Assembly: GCA_013180625.2 (NCBI GenBank)
Contig: SNVD02008000.1
Location: 124,001-188,000, forward strand
Origin: Boswellia sacra
Taxonomy: Eukaryota; Streptophyta; Magnoliopsida; Sapindales; Burseraceae
DNA: 64,000 nt
Reading direction: 5' to 3'
Shown here: positions 47,000 through 60,400 of the stretch, one piece after another
Position numbering within the stretch: the stretch's first letter is position 1
Layout of the letters: the number at the start of each line of letters is the position of its first letter
Notes under the pieces: model-generated
The model's input: only the letters and a program-made list of their open reading frames with translations
What the model was told of the DNA's origin: nothing
The model's database searches: none
Program-made: the position numbers and the translations under genes

Positions 47000-48766
47000 T
47001 TAAATTTTCCTAAATATTTTGTAAATATTTTTCAAGGAGATTATAATGAGGATAGGTAGGGAATATTTAAATTTATAAGACTATAATTTTAACTTAAATA
47101 AATTAAGAGTGGTCTAATAAGGAAAAAAAAAAGTGGGCTAAATAGAGGAAGCAGTCCAAGTTGATAACATGAAACATGTCATCATGTAGGATTATTCAGA
47201 ACTTGGTGCGAGGCATTTAGTATTCCACATCTTCTTATCAATGCTATTGTTTTTTAAGGACTTTTAGGAGTGAAAGCAACCAAAAAATTTGTAACATGGA
47301 AAATGGGCTCAGACAAAGAGTCCAATCACTCCTCGTATATATGAGAACAAATTAATAAATTTAAATAAAAAATATAAAAATTATTAAAGAATTATAAGAG
47401 AAATAAATTTTTGCGAATTTCCCGAACTTTATGTATAAAATTCCAAACATTGTGCCAAAAAAACCCAGGTTCATGGAATGCGTCAGTTGTATTTTAGCGT
47501 ATCCCATTATAAGGGGAAAATCTATAATCCAATGGGTGTAGGCCATGCACCCTATTTTTTTTTTTATATTTTTTTGTATAAGGTATAGAAAAATGAATAT
47601 AAACTTCGCAAATCATGAGTATTTTCTAACTGTTTTATGGAATTCCCAAACTTTTTGTGAATTTCTTGAACTTAATGCGTAAAATCTTGAATTTTGTGTT
47701 GAAGAAACCCGGTTGTGTGGGATGCACTAAGTGCATTGTTAAAAGATTTTACCAACATTGTTGGATGAAAAATTGGGACAATCAATGAGACTAATTTTTC
47801 AAGCCACATAATCAAGATACTTAACTTTTTTGGTATCTTTGTTAGGATTGATGTGTCTTTTATCCTATGTAGCGGCTCAATTTCTAAAATAATGGATTCT
47901 TCATTTTTTATCCTGTCGACAAAGACTTTGCCATTCCTGGTAATATTGAAACTTTCTGGTTGACCACATAATTCTATAACAAACACTCCACTTGATCGAC
48001 AAATGATACGATTATCAATTTCATGACAAGAAATATTGCATGGCACAAATTCCTAAGCTAGTGTCGTCAATGTTAGAAAAGCATTTAACTGGAGCTGCAT
48101 ATCCCTAAGTTTAATGATTGCACCTCAAATCCCATGAGAATTCATAAAATAATAAAAGTCTAAAGTTTCTCTCTAGGTGTTCTCCAGGAAGATGTACCTT
48201 ATCCAAGTTTCTTACCAACGTTAGGTGTCTCTTAAGGAAATTTTTTGTTCTTTGAATGGCTTCACAAGTTCCAAGTGTTGCCACAAGCTGCATTACATAT
48301 AACATGGTGTCAAGCAAGCTTCATGCATATCATCGCCTAGAAGTGAAATCTTCTATAAATAGGCTCCTTTGCTACCAAATGAAGGTTTGAACACTCTCTA
48401 ATCCCCAAAAACACTCTAATCCTCTCTTCCTCGTCTTTCCTTGGTCGACCACATATTTCTCTCCGTCTTTTAGTCTTTGATTTTAGCGTCGGAGGATTAT
48501 TGCTGATCACACCACTGACACATCTGACTTTTGTTTTCTCTTTGTGTGCAACTCAGTGACATTGTTGGAGCCATGGTTGACCGAAACACAACATCCATCT
48601 TAATAAACACCTAGCCTAAAATCTCTGTTTTCACCATTCTTCTCCATATTTTTCCCATTTCCCTCTGTCGAGTTAGATTTTTCACAATAAATATAAATTC
48701 AACTGGTAAGTTAGAGGTCGAAAGATTTTCGACATCAATAGCCATAATACCCATAACTAATATTTG

Positions 48767-48815
<49 letters not shown>

Positions 48816-48880
48816 GCTTCAAAATTAGTAAAATCACACATAAACAAATCATAAATAAGAATGAAAAGTCCTCATCTTTA
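47000..48880. other. Repeat-derived DNA, possible old LTR remnant
   Basis: A diverged direct repeat of about 90 bp occurs at about 47412-47505 and 47655-47745 (GAATTTCCCGAACTT against GAATTTCTTGAACTT, then AAACCCRGG and GGRATGC). A TATAAATAGG box at 48354-48363, a CT-rich leader and GCGTCGGAGGATT (from 48488) resemble the 3' part of a Ty3/gypsy LTR on the plus strand. Minus-strand frames of 124 and 68 codons match nothing I recognise. A (TA)n tract lies at about 48770-48811. Confidence 0.45.
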
Positions 48881-51800
48881 TACCCAACAAACAAACAACC
48901 GAAAACACTAAAATTTATTTAAAAAAAATTACCCAAAATCAAAGTGCATAAAGCCCTCAGTGAGAACCCATCTACCATCTCTTATTGCCAAGCTCACGAG
49001 TAGCTAAAATGATGGAAAGAGAGCTCTGGTGTCAAGCAGGAACATAGACTAGGAGGAATATATAATTAATGAGGTGGATGTGTCTGTCCATTTATTTTGC
49101 GAAGAAAACCACAACACTCTTTAAAGTGAAAAAAAGTAGTTATGGATTCTTTTGTGTTGTGTTTCTTTTAATTGTGAATGCTTTTGATGATTGGTTGTTG
49201 AAGTGGGTGGATCTCAGACTCTCGGTTCTTCCATGTTGGGTGGAGCTGTTTATTCCTGAATGTTTTATGATTGTTATGGTAGTAAAAAATTTTAATTAAA
49301 AAAAAAGAGTGTGAGAAGTAAAAAAATGGGTGCAAATAGCTTCACCTTATAGTTCACCTATCTCAACTAGATTTTTTTTTTTTTTCTCTTATTCTAATGT
49401 AACTAATGTGGAAAGATACCAAAACCCCCTCACATTCTTTCTTTCACGTAAATACACAAGTTTAATAATATTTTCTTTTTATGTTGAACCTCTTACTCTC
49501 ATTTAAGAAATTAAATATATAATGGCTAAGACCAGAAAATTCTACACAATATTGATCAAGACATTAGTGGATATCACTGAAGAGACCAAGATGGATGCAT
49601 ATCTTGCTAAACATTGAGCGCTCTTTGGTTCATCTAATTTGGATATATCAGCCATAGAAAATACAGAAAACGCACGTTGATCCAGTATCCATAATTCTGA
49701 GTCCCTAACAATACTTAACAAAAGAGTATTAAGCATCACTTCGCAAAATATGTTTACATTTTGTAAAACCAACTTATTGGCAGTTGTTCACAGTTTGTAG
49801 ATTCTGGATTGGAACAAACCACTCTTGAAGTCTCATTTTGTTCTCGCTGCAGACATTTAAACATTTTTATTGATTGAGAAATAATATTGCATTTTGTAGT
49901 AGTCACTAATCATATCTTTAGATTTAGCTTAGATGAAAAATAGATCACGAGAGAATTCTGATCCATTACAAGCATTTTCTTTTAATATTAGGGGAACAGC
50001 CAATTAAGGACAAATAGAAGCAATTGCTGCTATTAGATTAAAAAATTCCACTAGGTTCAGTTAACAATTTACGTTTACTGCCACAAAAATCATAAGCTTT
50101 TACTCAACTATTCTGCTTTTCATGTGCTTCATCTACTAAACTCCCCTATTTTAATTTTAACCAAATACAATTATACAAACAATTTTCCTATATTTTTCTG
50201 AAAGACTACACAAACTCATTCTCCAGCAATATGCTTGTTGTTCAACTCGTAAAATTCCTTAGAATCAGCCCTTGAACTCTACTTAAACTTCTTCTCAATA
50301 TCATTTTCTCTAAGCTATCCAAAGTGTGAAATGTAGAACCAAACCCTAAATTCTCTCTCTAAACACATTTCTTATTTTTCTTTAATTTGTTTATGATTTA
50401 TAAAAGGTAATAGAAATAAGGTTTTTAAATTTTAATTAAATAGATTATTTGTTGAATGTGAATATTAATAGATGAGATTTATGTGAAAATTACAAAAATG
50501 ATATTACAATACAAAAAATGTGTTGATTTTCATATGGGTAAATAATAGGTTTACATTTTTTAGGCTAAACATGTGTGTGTGTGTGTTTCTTGTAAGTACA
50601 GATAAATCATTAATTTTTAGCTCTCTGCTAATATCATATCCGCTACTAATTTACATCCTCTCCTAATTTGATCTTTACCAAACCTTTGTAACCTTTGTAG
50701 AATCTTATAACATTTAGAAACTATTATATTTCACATTAAGATTTGTTAATTGCTTTTTACATCCAAAACTTTTTATTAGTACAAAACCTAATCTCTTTCG
50801 TCTTTCTACTCTTCCTTCCCTGCAGATCTTAGTTCTCCAATTATACAAAATCTAATGAATCTAAAAATCCAAAACATCATCATGAACAAAAAATCAACCA
50901 CACAAGTAATCCCTGGTGCAGATTGCATCTCTTTTTTTTTTTTTTTTGGCGGTTCTTTTGTTTCCTCTCTCTCTCCTCACCATTAGTGGATCTAAGCTTC
51001 AGCAAAATATTCAAAGTTATTTTTGCTTCTGTTACAATATTGAAGCCCTTTCAAAGCATGGATAAAAGAAAAAAAAATTGCTTATTTTAGCCCTAACGCA
51101 AATATTTTTTTCAACTATCGGAGGAACACATCTCATTCAAAAGAAGCATTAAGAAGCTTTGCGAACGAGAACTTGAAACATCTTCATAAAATTATGATCA
51201 TGCCATTCTTCTTATGCATAATTTCTTCTGCTCGTTTGTTTTGAAATGGTGAACAACGATGGTGAGATGAGTTATTTGTCATGCGGGACGCCTAAGAACA
51301 AGCATGAGAAAATGAAAACATTTGGCATTAATAAAATTGTGTTGTAAAGGTAATAAAAGAAAAAAAATCTTAACCATTCAATCTGATATTTGCCATTTGT
51401 CACGAGTAGGGCTGTAACTAGTAATTCAATTCAGGAGGGACACATTCAGTCATTGATAAGATTATTAATTCTCTATAAAAATAAACACTAAAATCTCATA
51501 AATTAGATAGTTATATAAAATTATAAACAAAAAGGTTATTTTTGTTGCAGATTTTTAAACATAGGGCGATTTATAAAATTATAAAGATATGGGGGTATTT
51601 CAGTTATCTATTAAAACTTATTTTTATATGTTCCAAGAGCCGCAATTGCGCCGCCTAGGAGCAAGTAGCTCTGGAGGAAAGAATTAGACGAGGAGAATAA
51701 TTTAATCCATGACAAAGTTAATATATATATATCATTTAATAATTTTCAAAAAGTTGGTATATAAGTTACTCAGGGTTTGTTTATTTTGGTTTTTCCAAAT

Positions 51801-54233
51801 ACAAATTATTGAAGTAGATCTTATTGGAGTAGAACTTATAAAAATAGAGTTTTTATAAAAAAGTTAATAGTTGTTTGGTTGGATAAATATACAAGTACTT
51901 ATCAATATGAAATTATCAAAATTATTTTCTTTTAGAAAGGAATGATAAGAAAAATCTTTTAAAATATAGTAAGAATATATTTGATATTTTACATATTTAA
52001 AAAAAGCTCAAAAAAAACATTTTGTAAAAGCCTCAATTTTAAGCTTCTTCTAAAAGACATAAAATAATTTTTTTAATCACCTGTAAGCTCTTCTTATTGG
52101 TAGCCAAATAATCTAAACAGTTTTAGAAGAGTTTTTATTATTAAAAAACTCTTTTTGTCAACAGAGAAGTCAAAACAAATGCTATCTTAGTAAAACGTTG
52201 TTAAGAAACAATTTTCCTTAAAAGTTTAAATTAGCATGTGCAAAATAAAATTTAATATTTAAGCATTAAACACTTTATCTAAAACTTAAGTTAATAAATG
52301 TGAGTTTAATACATTAATATTTAGTATTTAACCCTAAACCATTTTACCTAAAAATTTAAGTTAATAGTTATACTAATGTTTAACATTTATGTGGGCCTAG
52401 GTATATTTATTCATATATACCAAACTTTATAATTTTTTTTAGATATTATAAGTGAGTCAAATATATACGAAATTTTTTTTGTTACCAACATAAGGATTCA
52501 AACTCAAAACTTATTCGATGAATTTGATCACCCTGGTACCATTTCTCCTAAAACGTAAACTAGCTAAAAGGTGAAAGCTAGTTTGTTTTTTTTTTTTTTT
52601 TGAAAAATCGTTTCCTATAAACATATATTTATTAATATATTTATATCAATATTACCTATGTATCAATTTAAAAAAGTTTAAAATTAATCAAGCATTTTTT
52701 TAAATTTTCAAAACAGAAATTTTAAATAAACAAACAAACACAACCAATTAAAAAAGGGAGCACAAGAGTCCTCAAAGATAACTGAATGAACTAGACTACA
52801 TATATAAGCCATCGAATCGAAGCGGTAAATTATAAGGTGTAGGTAAAAGGTTACGGGTTGTCTCAGGAATTAGATTCGAAACAGCAGCGGGGCTAAATCA
52901 GGAACACCATATAGGGAAGATTCCCAGAAAAATGAATAATGGGTTGCAGTTAAAGTAAGATAAAAAAAAAAAAAAAGTGGAGAAATTTGCGTGAAGAAAT
53001 GTACGTAATGCTCACAAGGGTGAAATGACAAGACATGGTACTTCAGTTATGATCACTTTCACTTGCTTGTGAGTTGTGATTCCCTGCAGCTGCTTGTTCT
53101 TAGGTATGCCTGATGCATATAGGTCCCACTACTTCGCCATGAAAATCAACTGTGAGTGAGACTACAAGTCATCTGAAAAATCAATAACTCCAAAGAAGAA
53201 AGCATCCCCAATCTGTCAAACGTACAGTGCAACTCTGCAATACATATTGTTAAGTAACATGGGGCTTGGCCTCCCCTTTCTCATTTTCACTAATTTATTT
53301 TAATGCATCATTAAATGGTACCTTCTAGTTAGAAAGGGACTAGTCTGGTTGGGACAGAATTCAAGTCCATGCACATTTATGTTAATTTATTAACCGTGTA
53401 TGGTTGGTAACTAACCAGGTTAGTTGACAAGGAATTGAACCCGATCTACAAGTACTATCTAGTTTATCAGTTGTCATATCACTGGGTGGACGTACTAGTA
53501 CATCGATTTTTTTTTTTTTGGGAGCGTGGCATTGCCTGTTCTGGTTTCAGGCCAGCCAGGGCGTACGTGACTGTATTTCCTCGATGAGCTGCCTGTTGCG
53601 TATATGAATACTCGACCAGGTTCGGATGACATCATATATTTCTTTTCCCTTTTCTTACGATTAATAATTACAATTTTATATATTTATAATTACCCTATTT
53701 CAATTATATAATTGTTTTTCTTGTGCTTATCTATGAATGAGATGAAAAATGAAAAAGTAGGCTTGTACCGCCTTACATAAGATACAATTATATTTCAGAT
53801 TTCATGAAAGTTGTCATAAAAATATTGTTTTGAATCCTATTAATTTTTTTTGTATAAACTATTTATATAAATATTATTAATATAAATATTAAAATTATAA
53901 TAATTTATCTAAGTTCTCAACCAATTTTTTTTATAATTATTTAACTATAAGTTTAATATCTATATTTTTATATATAATGGAGATGTAAGAACTTCATTAT
54001 ACCTTTATCCATAAGAGGATATATTTTAACCAAATAAATAAGAAAAATTTCAGGATTATTGGGGCTGCTATATCGTGATATGTGGGCATGTTTAGGAGAC
54101 ATGACAAAGGGGAGATTGAACTAATTTTTAAGACTATTTGTCATAATCCCTTGTTTATAACATTTTAAGGAAATTGAGACCGGACTAATACTAATTTTAA
54201 TAGTGCCAAATTCATGGGACAACTTGTCCCATA
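48881..54233. other. AT-rich intergenic DNA without a recognised gene
   Basis: Read on both strands I see no gene. Simple tracts include poly-T at about 49373-49385, (GT)n at about 50574-50586, poly-T near 50932-50947 and 52587-52601, and poly-A near 52962. Confidence 0.45.
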
Positions 54234-54955
54234 TAAGCCTGACAAATTTTATGCGACTTGTTAATACGGCATGAATCTATTCGATAAAAACATGTTTAGG
54301 ATCTAAAATTATCATATCGGATTATAAATGGGTTTGCACGATAAAACCCGTTTGATATTGAACCATATTTGGGTTTATCCTATAAAAAACCATTTCACCC
54401 ATTTAACCCGTTAATATTAAGGACACAATTTAGTAAATTTGCTTACGATACATAAAATAATATAATAAAATATAACAAATTATATTATTTTTTATTAACT
54501 GTGTATAAATATGACATTTTAACAGGGAATAAAAGAAATAAACTTATTGAATATCCTAATTCAATTTTCAAGAATCGTTTAATATTTTTAATTGTTGATC
54601 TTAAATATGCTTTAGATGGACCTTTGTATGTTAGATACAAAACTACATTTATGTTTTCGTATTATATTAAATTTGGATATTTCAATAGATTTTAAAATAT
54701 TTGTTTAAATGTATAAACTATTAGTTATGTTTATGATTAGAATTTATACAAGTTGTGTTACATATATTGTTGTCAAACTTTGAAATAAAAAACGGGTTAA
54801 ATGGATTAGAGTTAGGTAATACGTTAACAGTCGGATTTGAGTAACAAGATTTAAACTCAATAAATTAATGGATCGAATTTAGATTAACATAATTTAATAT
54901 TGCATGAATATGAAATAAAACAAAACCGCTATAACCCGACCCGTTGCCAGGTCTA
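54234..54955. mobile_element. Degenerate hAT-like non-autonomous element
   Basis: The left end TAAGCCTGACAA and the reverse complement of the right end TAGACCTGGCAA agree at 9 of 12 bases. Just inside, the right arm carries CCCGACCCG, and ACCCGTT/AACGGGTT motifs occur near both ends. Flanks GTCCCATA (54226-54233) and GTCACATG (54956-54963) agree at 6 of 8 bases, consistent with an aged 8-bp target duplication. TAGACCTGGCAACGGG-type ends are common in plant hAT elements. No transposase remains. Confidence 0.6.
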
Positions 54956-54979
54956 GTCACATGTTTCACCATGGAACCC

Positions 54980-56060
54980 CTTATCCCAAGCTTGGGCTAA
55001 CCTTTTTTTTAATCTTATTATAATTAATAATATTATATGATATAATATAATAAAAAGTAAAATAAAAATATTATAAAAAATTGAAAGGATAATATAAAAT
55101 AATTATCAATAAAAATTAAAAATAAATATATTATCATTAATAATTTTAGAAAAATTAATATAATGCAAAAGAAAATATTATTAAACTCATAATGATATAA
55201 AAATATAAAAACTTTCATAAATATAATAAATAATTACATTACTCGATTAAAAATTTCAAAATAATACCAATTTTATATAATAAAAATGGAATATTACTAA
55301 AAAAATATTATAATAACAAAAACACTTAGAAATACAATAATTAATTGAAAAACTCAATTAATAGTTCCAAAATAGTATTATTTTTATATAACAAATGGAA
55401 TATTATTTAAAAATTAAGATAATAATATAAGCATTTATAAATATAATAATTAATTGAATTAATCAATTAATAAATCCAAAATAATTTTATTTTTATATAA
55501 TAAACTGGATTATTATTAAAAAATTATTTTAATAATATAAGCATTTATAAATACAATAATTAATTGAATTACTCAATTAATTATTCAAAATAATTTTATT
55601 TTCGTATAATAAAAATGAAATATTATTAAAAAATATTAATAAAATATAAAATTATATATATAATAATTATTATATTACTTTAGTAATGATTTCAAAATAT
55701 AGTATAATTTTTAATTATGTTTAAATATTTAATTTTTATCTAAAATTAATCTTCATTATTTACTTATAAGAATGATGTAGTAATAATTAAAAAATAATCT
55801 AAAATATTAAGATTATTATTTATAATTTATATAATAATTAATTCCTAATGAAATGCAAAATATTTTAATCTTTATAAAAACATTAACATTTTTTAAATAT
55901 TAAATTAAATTTTATTGAAATTAAAATTAAATAAAAATAAATTATTTTATATTTAAAAATTAATTTTTAAAAAATTTAATATATATTAATATAATATAAT
56001 CTCATATTATACTAAACATAAGATAATACTATCTATAATTTTATTTCAACCTCAAACTTA
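54980..56060. other. Extremely AT-rich kilobase
   Basis: Nearly all A and T, with only scattered G and C. The middle is an ordered tandem array (listed separately). Open frames here are meaningless composition effects. Confidence 0.8.
55219..55720. repeat. Tandem array of a 110-bp AT-rich unit
   Basis: Four units start at 55219, 55330, 55439 and 55549, and a partial fifth at about 55656. Each opens AAATAYAATAATTAATTG-like and contains CAATTAAT, then a CAAAATA patch and TTTATATAA. Each unit includes an imperfect palindrome AATTAATTGAA..CTCAATTAATT. The two middle units are most alike. Confidence 0.85.
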
Positions 56061-57275
56061 ATCTCAATATAATCTAATCCAATTCTAAATCTCAATTACG
56101 GTCTACATTGATTCATTAGATATTATTATCAACTATAAGGAAGTCACAGCTTTTCTCTGTATTGATGTTGAATAAAATTCACATAATCAATTCAACCATA
56201 TTTGTCAGAGATTTTTAGGTTTCGAAATGATATTTTGGACACTTTTTCAAGTCCACCATGTTGTTCATTTGAACTTTGACGTGGCTATATTGTTCGGTGC
56301 TATAGCTAGCGTCTAGTCAGTAACATATAAATTATAATTAAAAGCAAAAGAGGTGGCAGCAGGCTAGGGCAAAACACGATTGAATGTGTGTGGTAGAGGG
56401 CGAGGGTAAACAAGCTTGGTTGTGTACAGTGATGAGCAGATACTTTTGAGCCATCCAGCTGTATGAAATGATATTTAGCAGAGTACGAAAATATGGAAAT
56501 TTATAAGTGTTGGCTCCTTTTGTTGTTGAAAAGCCACAGAATATCTACATATTCAAACGCTATATGAATGTCTCTGTCCTGCCCTAAATCTATAGCTCAG
56601 CCTGGCTTTAGATTTGCATGTCGGCGTTCCACACTTCGCATTCTTCTATTTATTTATCTATTTATAATGCCCATACTCAACTCTTCCATCCTCGTACCTA
56701 CCAAAAACAAGCTAGCTAATTTCCCGCTCTGCCTCTAACACTTGTATAAATGTATATGTATTCTTGTGTCATGTATGAGAAGAAATGCCCATGCCCACTC
56801 GAATGTCTCAGCTTGCGTTAGGGTTTTCCTCTGCCCCGAAATTAATACTCAACTCAATCAAAGCTTCTCTTTTCATAAATGGAGTCCTATTATGTGTATT
56901 CTTTATTCTTCCCCTCTTTGATCTAGCTCTAGCCTACGCTTTGCAGCAAAATTAGTCCTAATTTTCTATTTATAGTGGGAAAAAGTTGCGGTTGTGTTAA
57001 GGAGGGAACCCTAGACTTTGTTCCCCTAGCTGAAAATGAGGGAAAATCGCTGTCTCTAGGGTTTCTCTAAAAGTTTTGTTCTATTTCTGCCTCTGTAGCT
57101 TGCACCAATGCAAGAGAGAGAGAGAGAGAGGAGATGTGTTTATATATATTTACGTTTCTGTCTTCTTTGTCTATAGCTTTGCATAGTTGCTCAAGAGAGA
57201 GAGAGATCGGAGAGAGATGGGTGTATGTATGTGTATGTGTTGTGTGTTTTGTGTGCTTTATGTGAAGGGTAATGG
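56061..57275 (+). promoter_or_regulatory. Promoter and 5' part of the MIR319 primary transcript
   Basis: Composition shifts to gene-like after about 56340. Candidate TATA boxes are CTATTTATAATG near 56658-56669 and CTATTTATAG near 56966-56975, both upstream of the hairpin on the plus strand. (GA)n tracts at about 57112-57132 and 57194-57207 would lie in the primary transcript. The actual start cannot be chosen from sequence alone. Confidence 0.5.
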
Positions 57276-57475
57276 ATTGAAGGAGCTCTCTTCAGTCCAG
57301 TCCGAGGCAGTGAAAGGCTGACACTTAGCTGCTGACTCGTTGGTTCAAGAGCTCATCGTCAAAAGATCAACTCTCCAACAGGGAAAAGAATGATGTGTTT
57401 CTGACCCAACGATGCAGGAGCTGCGTTCAGTTATGGCTGTCACGCCTTGGACTGAAGGGAGCTCCCTCTTTCTTA
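57276..57475 (+). ncRNA. MIR319: MIR319 microRNA precursor hairpin
   Basis: A long fold-back of about 190-200 bases. The 5' arm (57281-57300, GGAGCTCTCTTCAGTCCAG) pairs with the mature strand at 57447-57467 with only a wobble and an end mismatch. A second paired block nearer the loop joins AGCTGCTGACTCGTTGG (from about 57330) to CCAACGATGCAGGAGCTGC (to about 57423). This extended, doubly paired hairpin is typical of the miR319/miR159 group, whose precursors are diced from the loop toward the base. miR319 directs cleavage of class II TCP transcription-factor mRNAs and so controls leaf growth and shape. The gene stands alone in a large intergenic region, as MIR319 genes usually do. Confidence 0.96.
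57447..57467 (+). ncRNA. miR319: Mature miR319 (21 nt, 3' arm)
   Basis: Begins TTGGACTGAAGGG and ends AGCTCCCT, identical to the miR319a/b form (recalled), which differs from miR319c at the 3' end. The opposing star strand lies at about 57283-57302. Confidence 0.97.
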
Positions 57476-57479
57476 CTTC

Positions 57480-60400
57480 ACAGCCTTGAATTTGATTTGT
57501 TTTCATTTCATTTACCTTCCCACAGATTGTTGATCATATGATGATTATACCTTTAATAACTCTTGCTTAATTTTACATATCTCTGGATTCTTTTAATTTT
57601 ATTTGTAGGGAAATTTTATTCTAACTTTTGTTTCTCATTGATCACCAAGCTATATACGCTTATACGTTAAACACTGATCTACAAAAATAGTCATTACTCT
57701 TTCTATTTTATTTGTTGATATATATACCTTTTTATTTGATCGCAGATAATCTTAAAATTAGTAGCCTTAAGATGGAGAGATCAGGTTAATTTAGTGGTGG
57801 ATAGCTTATCGCCACTCGTTGGTTCCCAGCTGTCCTTCCTGTGCATAATGCTGCTATCAGATATGGATCCATCTTGAAGTAAAGAATTTTGAAGCTATTG
57901 GCTCACCTATATGAATACCATCTAGAGAGTTCGTTCAATAATTTCAAGCAGAAAAGCGATCACGAATAAGTTACCATGTAAAAAGAGAGAGAGAAAATAA
58001 ATCTCTAATATTTCCCTCTGTGGATGCTGTATGCTTTGCTTTGGTTGATGTTATGGATAATCTTATTATAAATCAGAAAGAAAGATGACTACTTCAACTT
58101 CGAGCTTCCCAGTTCCCATAAATAAATTAATTAGATATTGAGGCTACCTCCTGCAATTTGTTATGTTATCTTCAAGTAACTTTTATGCGTGCAAGCAGTC
58201 AAGCTACCTAGCTATATGAGCCGCTGATGAAGCTAGCTATATACTGTGTCTAGCTGTCTTTGATACATGTTCAACGCAAATCTTTTAAGTTGTCTTGTCA
58301 TATCTTCCTCTCTATATTCTCGCCGGAGAAGTAGTAAAAGCAAGCTCACGACTTTGATCGATCCATAGACTAGCTAGCCTATCATTATTCATGCACATGC
58401 ATGATCTTTCAGACTTCATCAGCATAGGGGTATTTTATTATTTGTTTTTCTTTTAGTCCTACTCTCAATTGCTTCCTGGGATCGTCACGGGACAAGAAGT
58501 GTCATATTGTTATAGGAGAGTAGTGTTTGGTTGTGGATATATAACAAATCAGATCTTCTATGTAGAGATATGAGCTAGTGGCTACACATCATCGAAGTGT
58601 ATGCTTCCGTTACAAATATATTCTTAAAATTAAGTAAGTTAGTGCTGTCTCGTCATCATCTTTTAACGATCTGAACATAAGCTTAATGCTTTCCATTCTC
58701 ATTTAGAAGTATGATCAGTTTCTTTTGCTTTTTATTTGGGCCTAGGCATATGCCTTATTTTATGTGGATTTTATATATGAAAGTAATAGGTTATGATTAT
58801 TGTACATGAAATTTGGTAACAAGGTCGGCCATTTCCTAGTAATCAACCCTACCTCGTATACTCGCTGTTTCCGTGATGTATGCACAAATCAATTAGCTTA
58901 CAGCATAATATCTATATGAAAGATCCGCTCTTAAACAATTGATTGTTCATACACAAATCGTATGAACATGTAGACTAATGTTACCCTTTCATATTAAAAG
59001 AAGAAAAAACTAAATTATTCATCGGGCCTCCTAACAAGGGATAAAACCTGACGGAATGCATAATCGATACAACCCCTATATCATAGCTGTTGTTGTATAA
59101 GATTGAACCAGTACTACTGACAACATTAAAATCCAGATCCAATAAAGAAGCTGGGCAATAAAAATTTGATCAGCCAAGAGATCTAAATTAGCTAAACCTC
59201 CAACTAGCTGAGCTTAATACTGCTAACTATACGCCATCATCCACATTAATGCCCCTCACTCCTCTATCAACGTAGACAAATAAGAAGGGCCACTAAGATC
59301 CTTAAAACACAATCCATTTTCGGTAACTGAAAAAATTGAACTTAGCTCAGCTACTGAAATGATCCCCTCCAGCTATACGCAATGACTTCAGATTGACTCC
59401 TTACTTCCCAGCTCCCTAACGAAGCCTACAAAACAAACAATGGATAAGGGCTTTCCTGGTTAAGACCCTCCATGCTTAAAGTTAGGTTTTTACTCGCTTA
59501 TTACTGTTTTCTTTCTCTCCAAAGTTCAGAGCCCTCAATCGAATTTACTCTTGTTTATACCAGGATTCATACGTGTGATCAATCTGGAACATTCCGTCCA
59601 CATGGCATCATTTTGCAATGCCAATTGGAAGTCTGGAAGCTTCCCACGCATGTCACACATTCTGGATATGAGAATACCATTTTGATGCGCTTTTTTCTTG
59701 AAGTGAGATAATGTGTTACTTGGTCGGTTTTTTCATGTGTAAAAGACGTGACATGTCAATGAAGTGAGCGATCTTTCGGGCACTGATTGTCGAGAAAGAC
59801 TTGCATGGTAATGGGACACTAGTAAATCATCTGAAATTATGGAATGATAAGTATATACAGATAATTAAAAAAAATTAAGAAATAGGAAACAGTGTAATAA
59901 TTTTATATAATAAAATAATAATAAACTATCATATAAAGTTAAAAAATTTAAAAAATAATTTTTTATCAAGTAATTTAATTTGAGTGATTTGATATACCAT
60001 TTTTAGTATTGTGTAATGATATATTTATCTCATATAAATATTTTTTATTATTTTTTTAAAATATAGATATTTTTACTTGTGTATTTAGAGTTTTTATTTC
60101 TTAAAAATTAAAAAGAATAAAGAGTTAATTTTAAATTTTAAAAATAATAGGTAATTAATATTAATTTAAATATATTAAAATATATATATTTTTATAAACA
60201 AATTAAAAAAAAATGCAAACAAACGCATCGTAATCGTAAGTTTCGCCTTCCGACTAAGCAGTTCTAGTTATTAAAAATGGATTATAATCCCTTTCGGCTT
60301 CCGAGGTACTCTTGACTAAGTGAGGGGCGGCAGGGGTAATTTCAGTAAACATTGTTGAAAATGCCAATTACAGTAGCAATCAATTGATTTATAGGTTACC

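Noticed and set aside
47672..48317. Minus-strand frames of 124 and 68 codons
   Set aside because: Considered as gag or pol remnants, but no retroelement motif is visible, so they are left unassigned within repeat-derived DNA.
48611..48847. Frame with a Tyr-Ile repeat
   Set aside because: It is translation of a (TA)n microsatellite.
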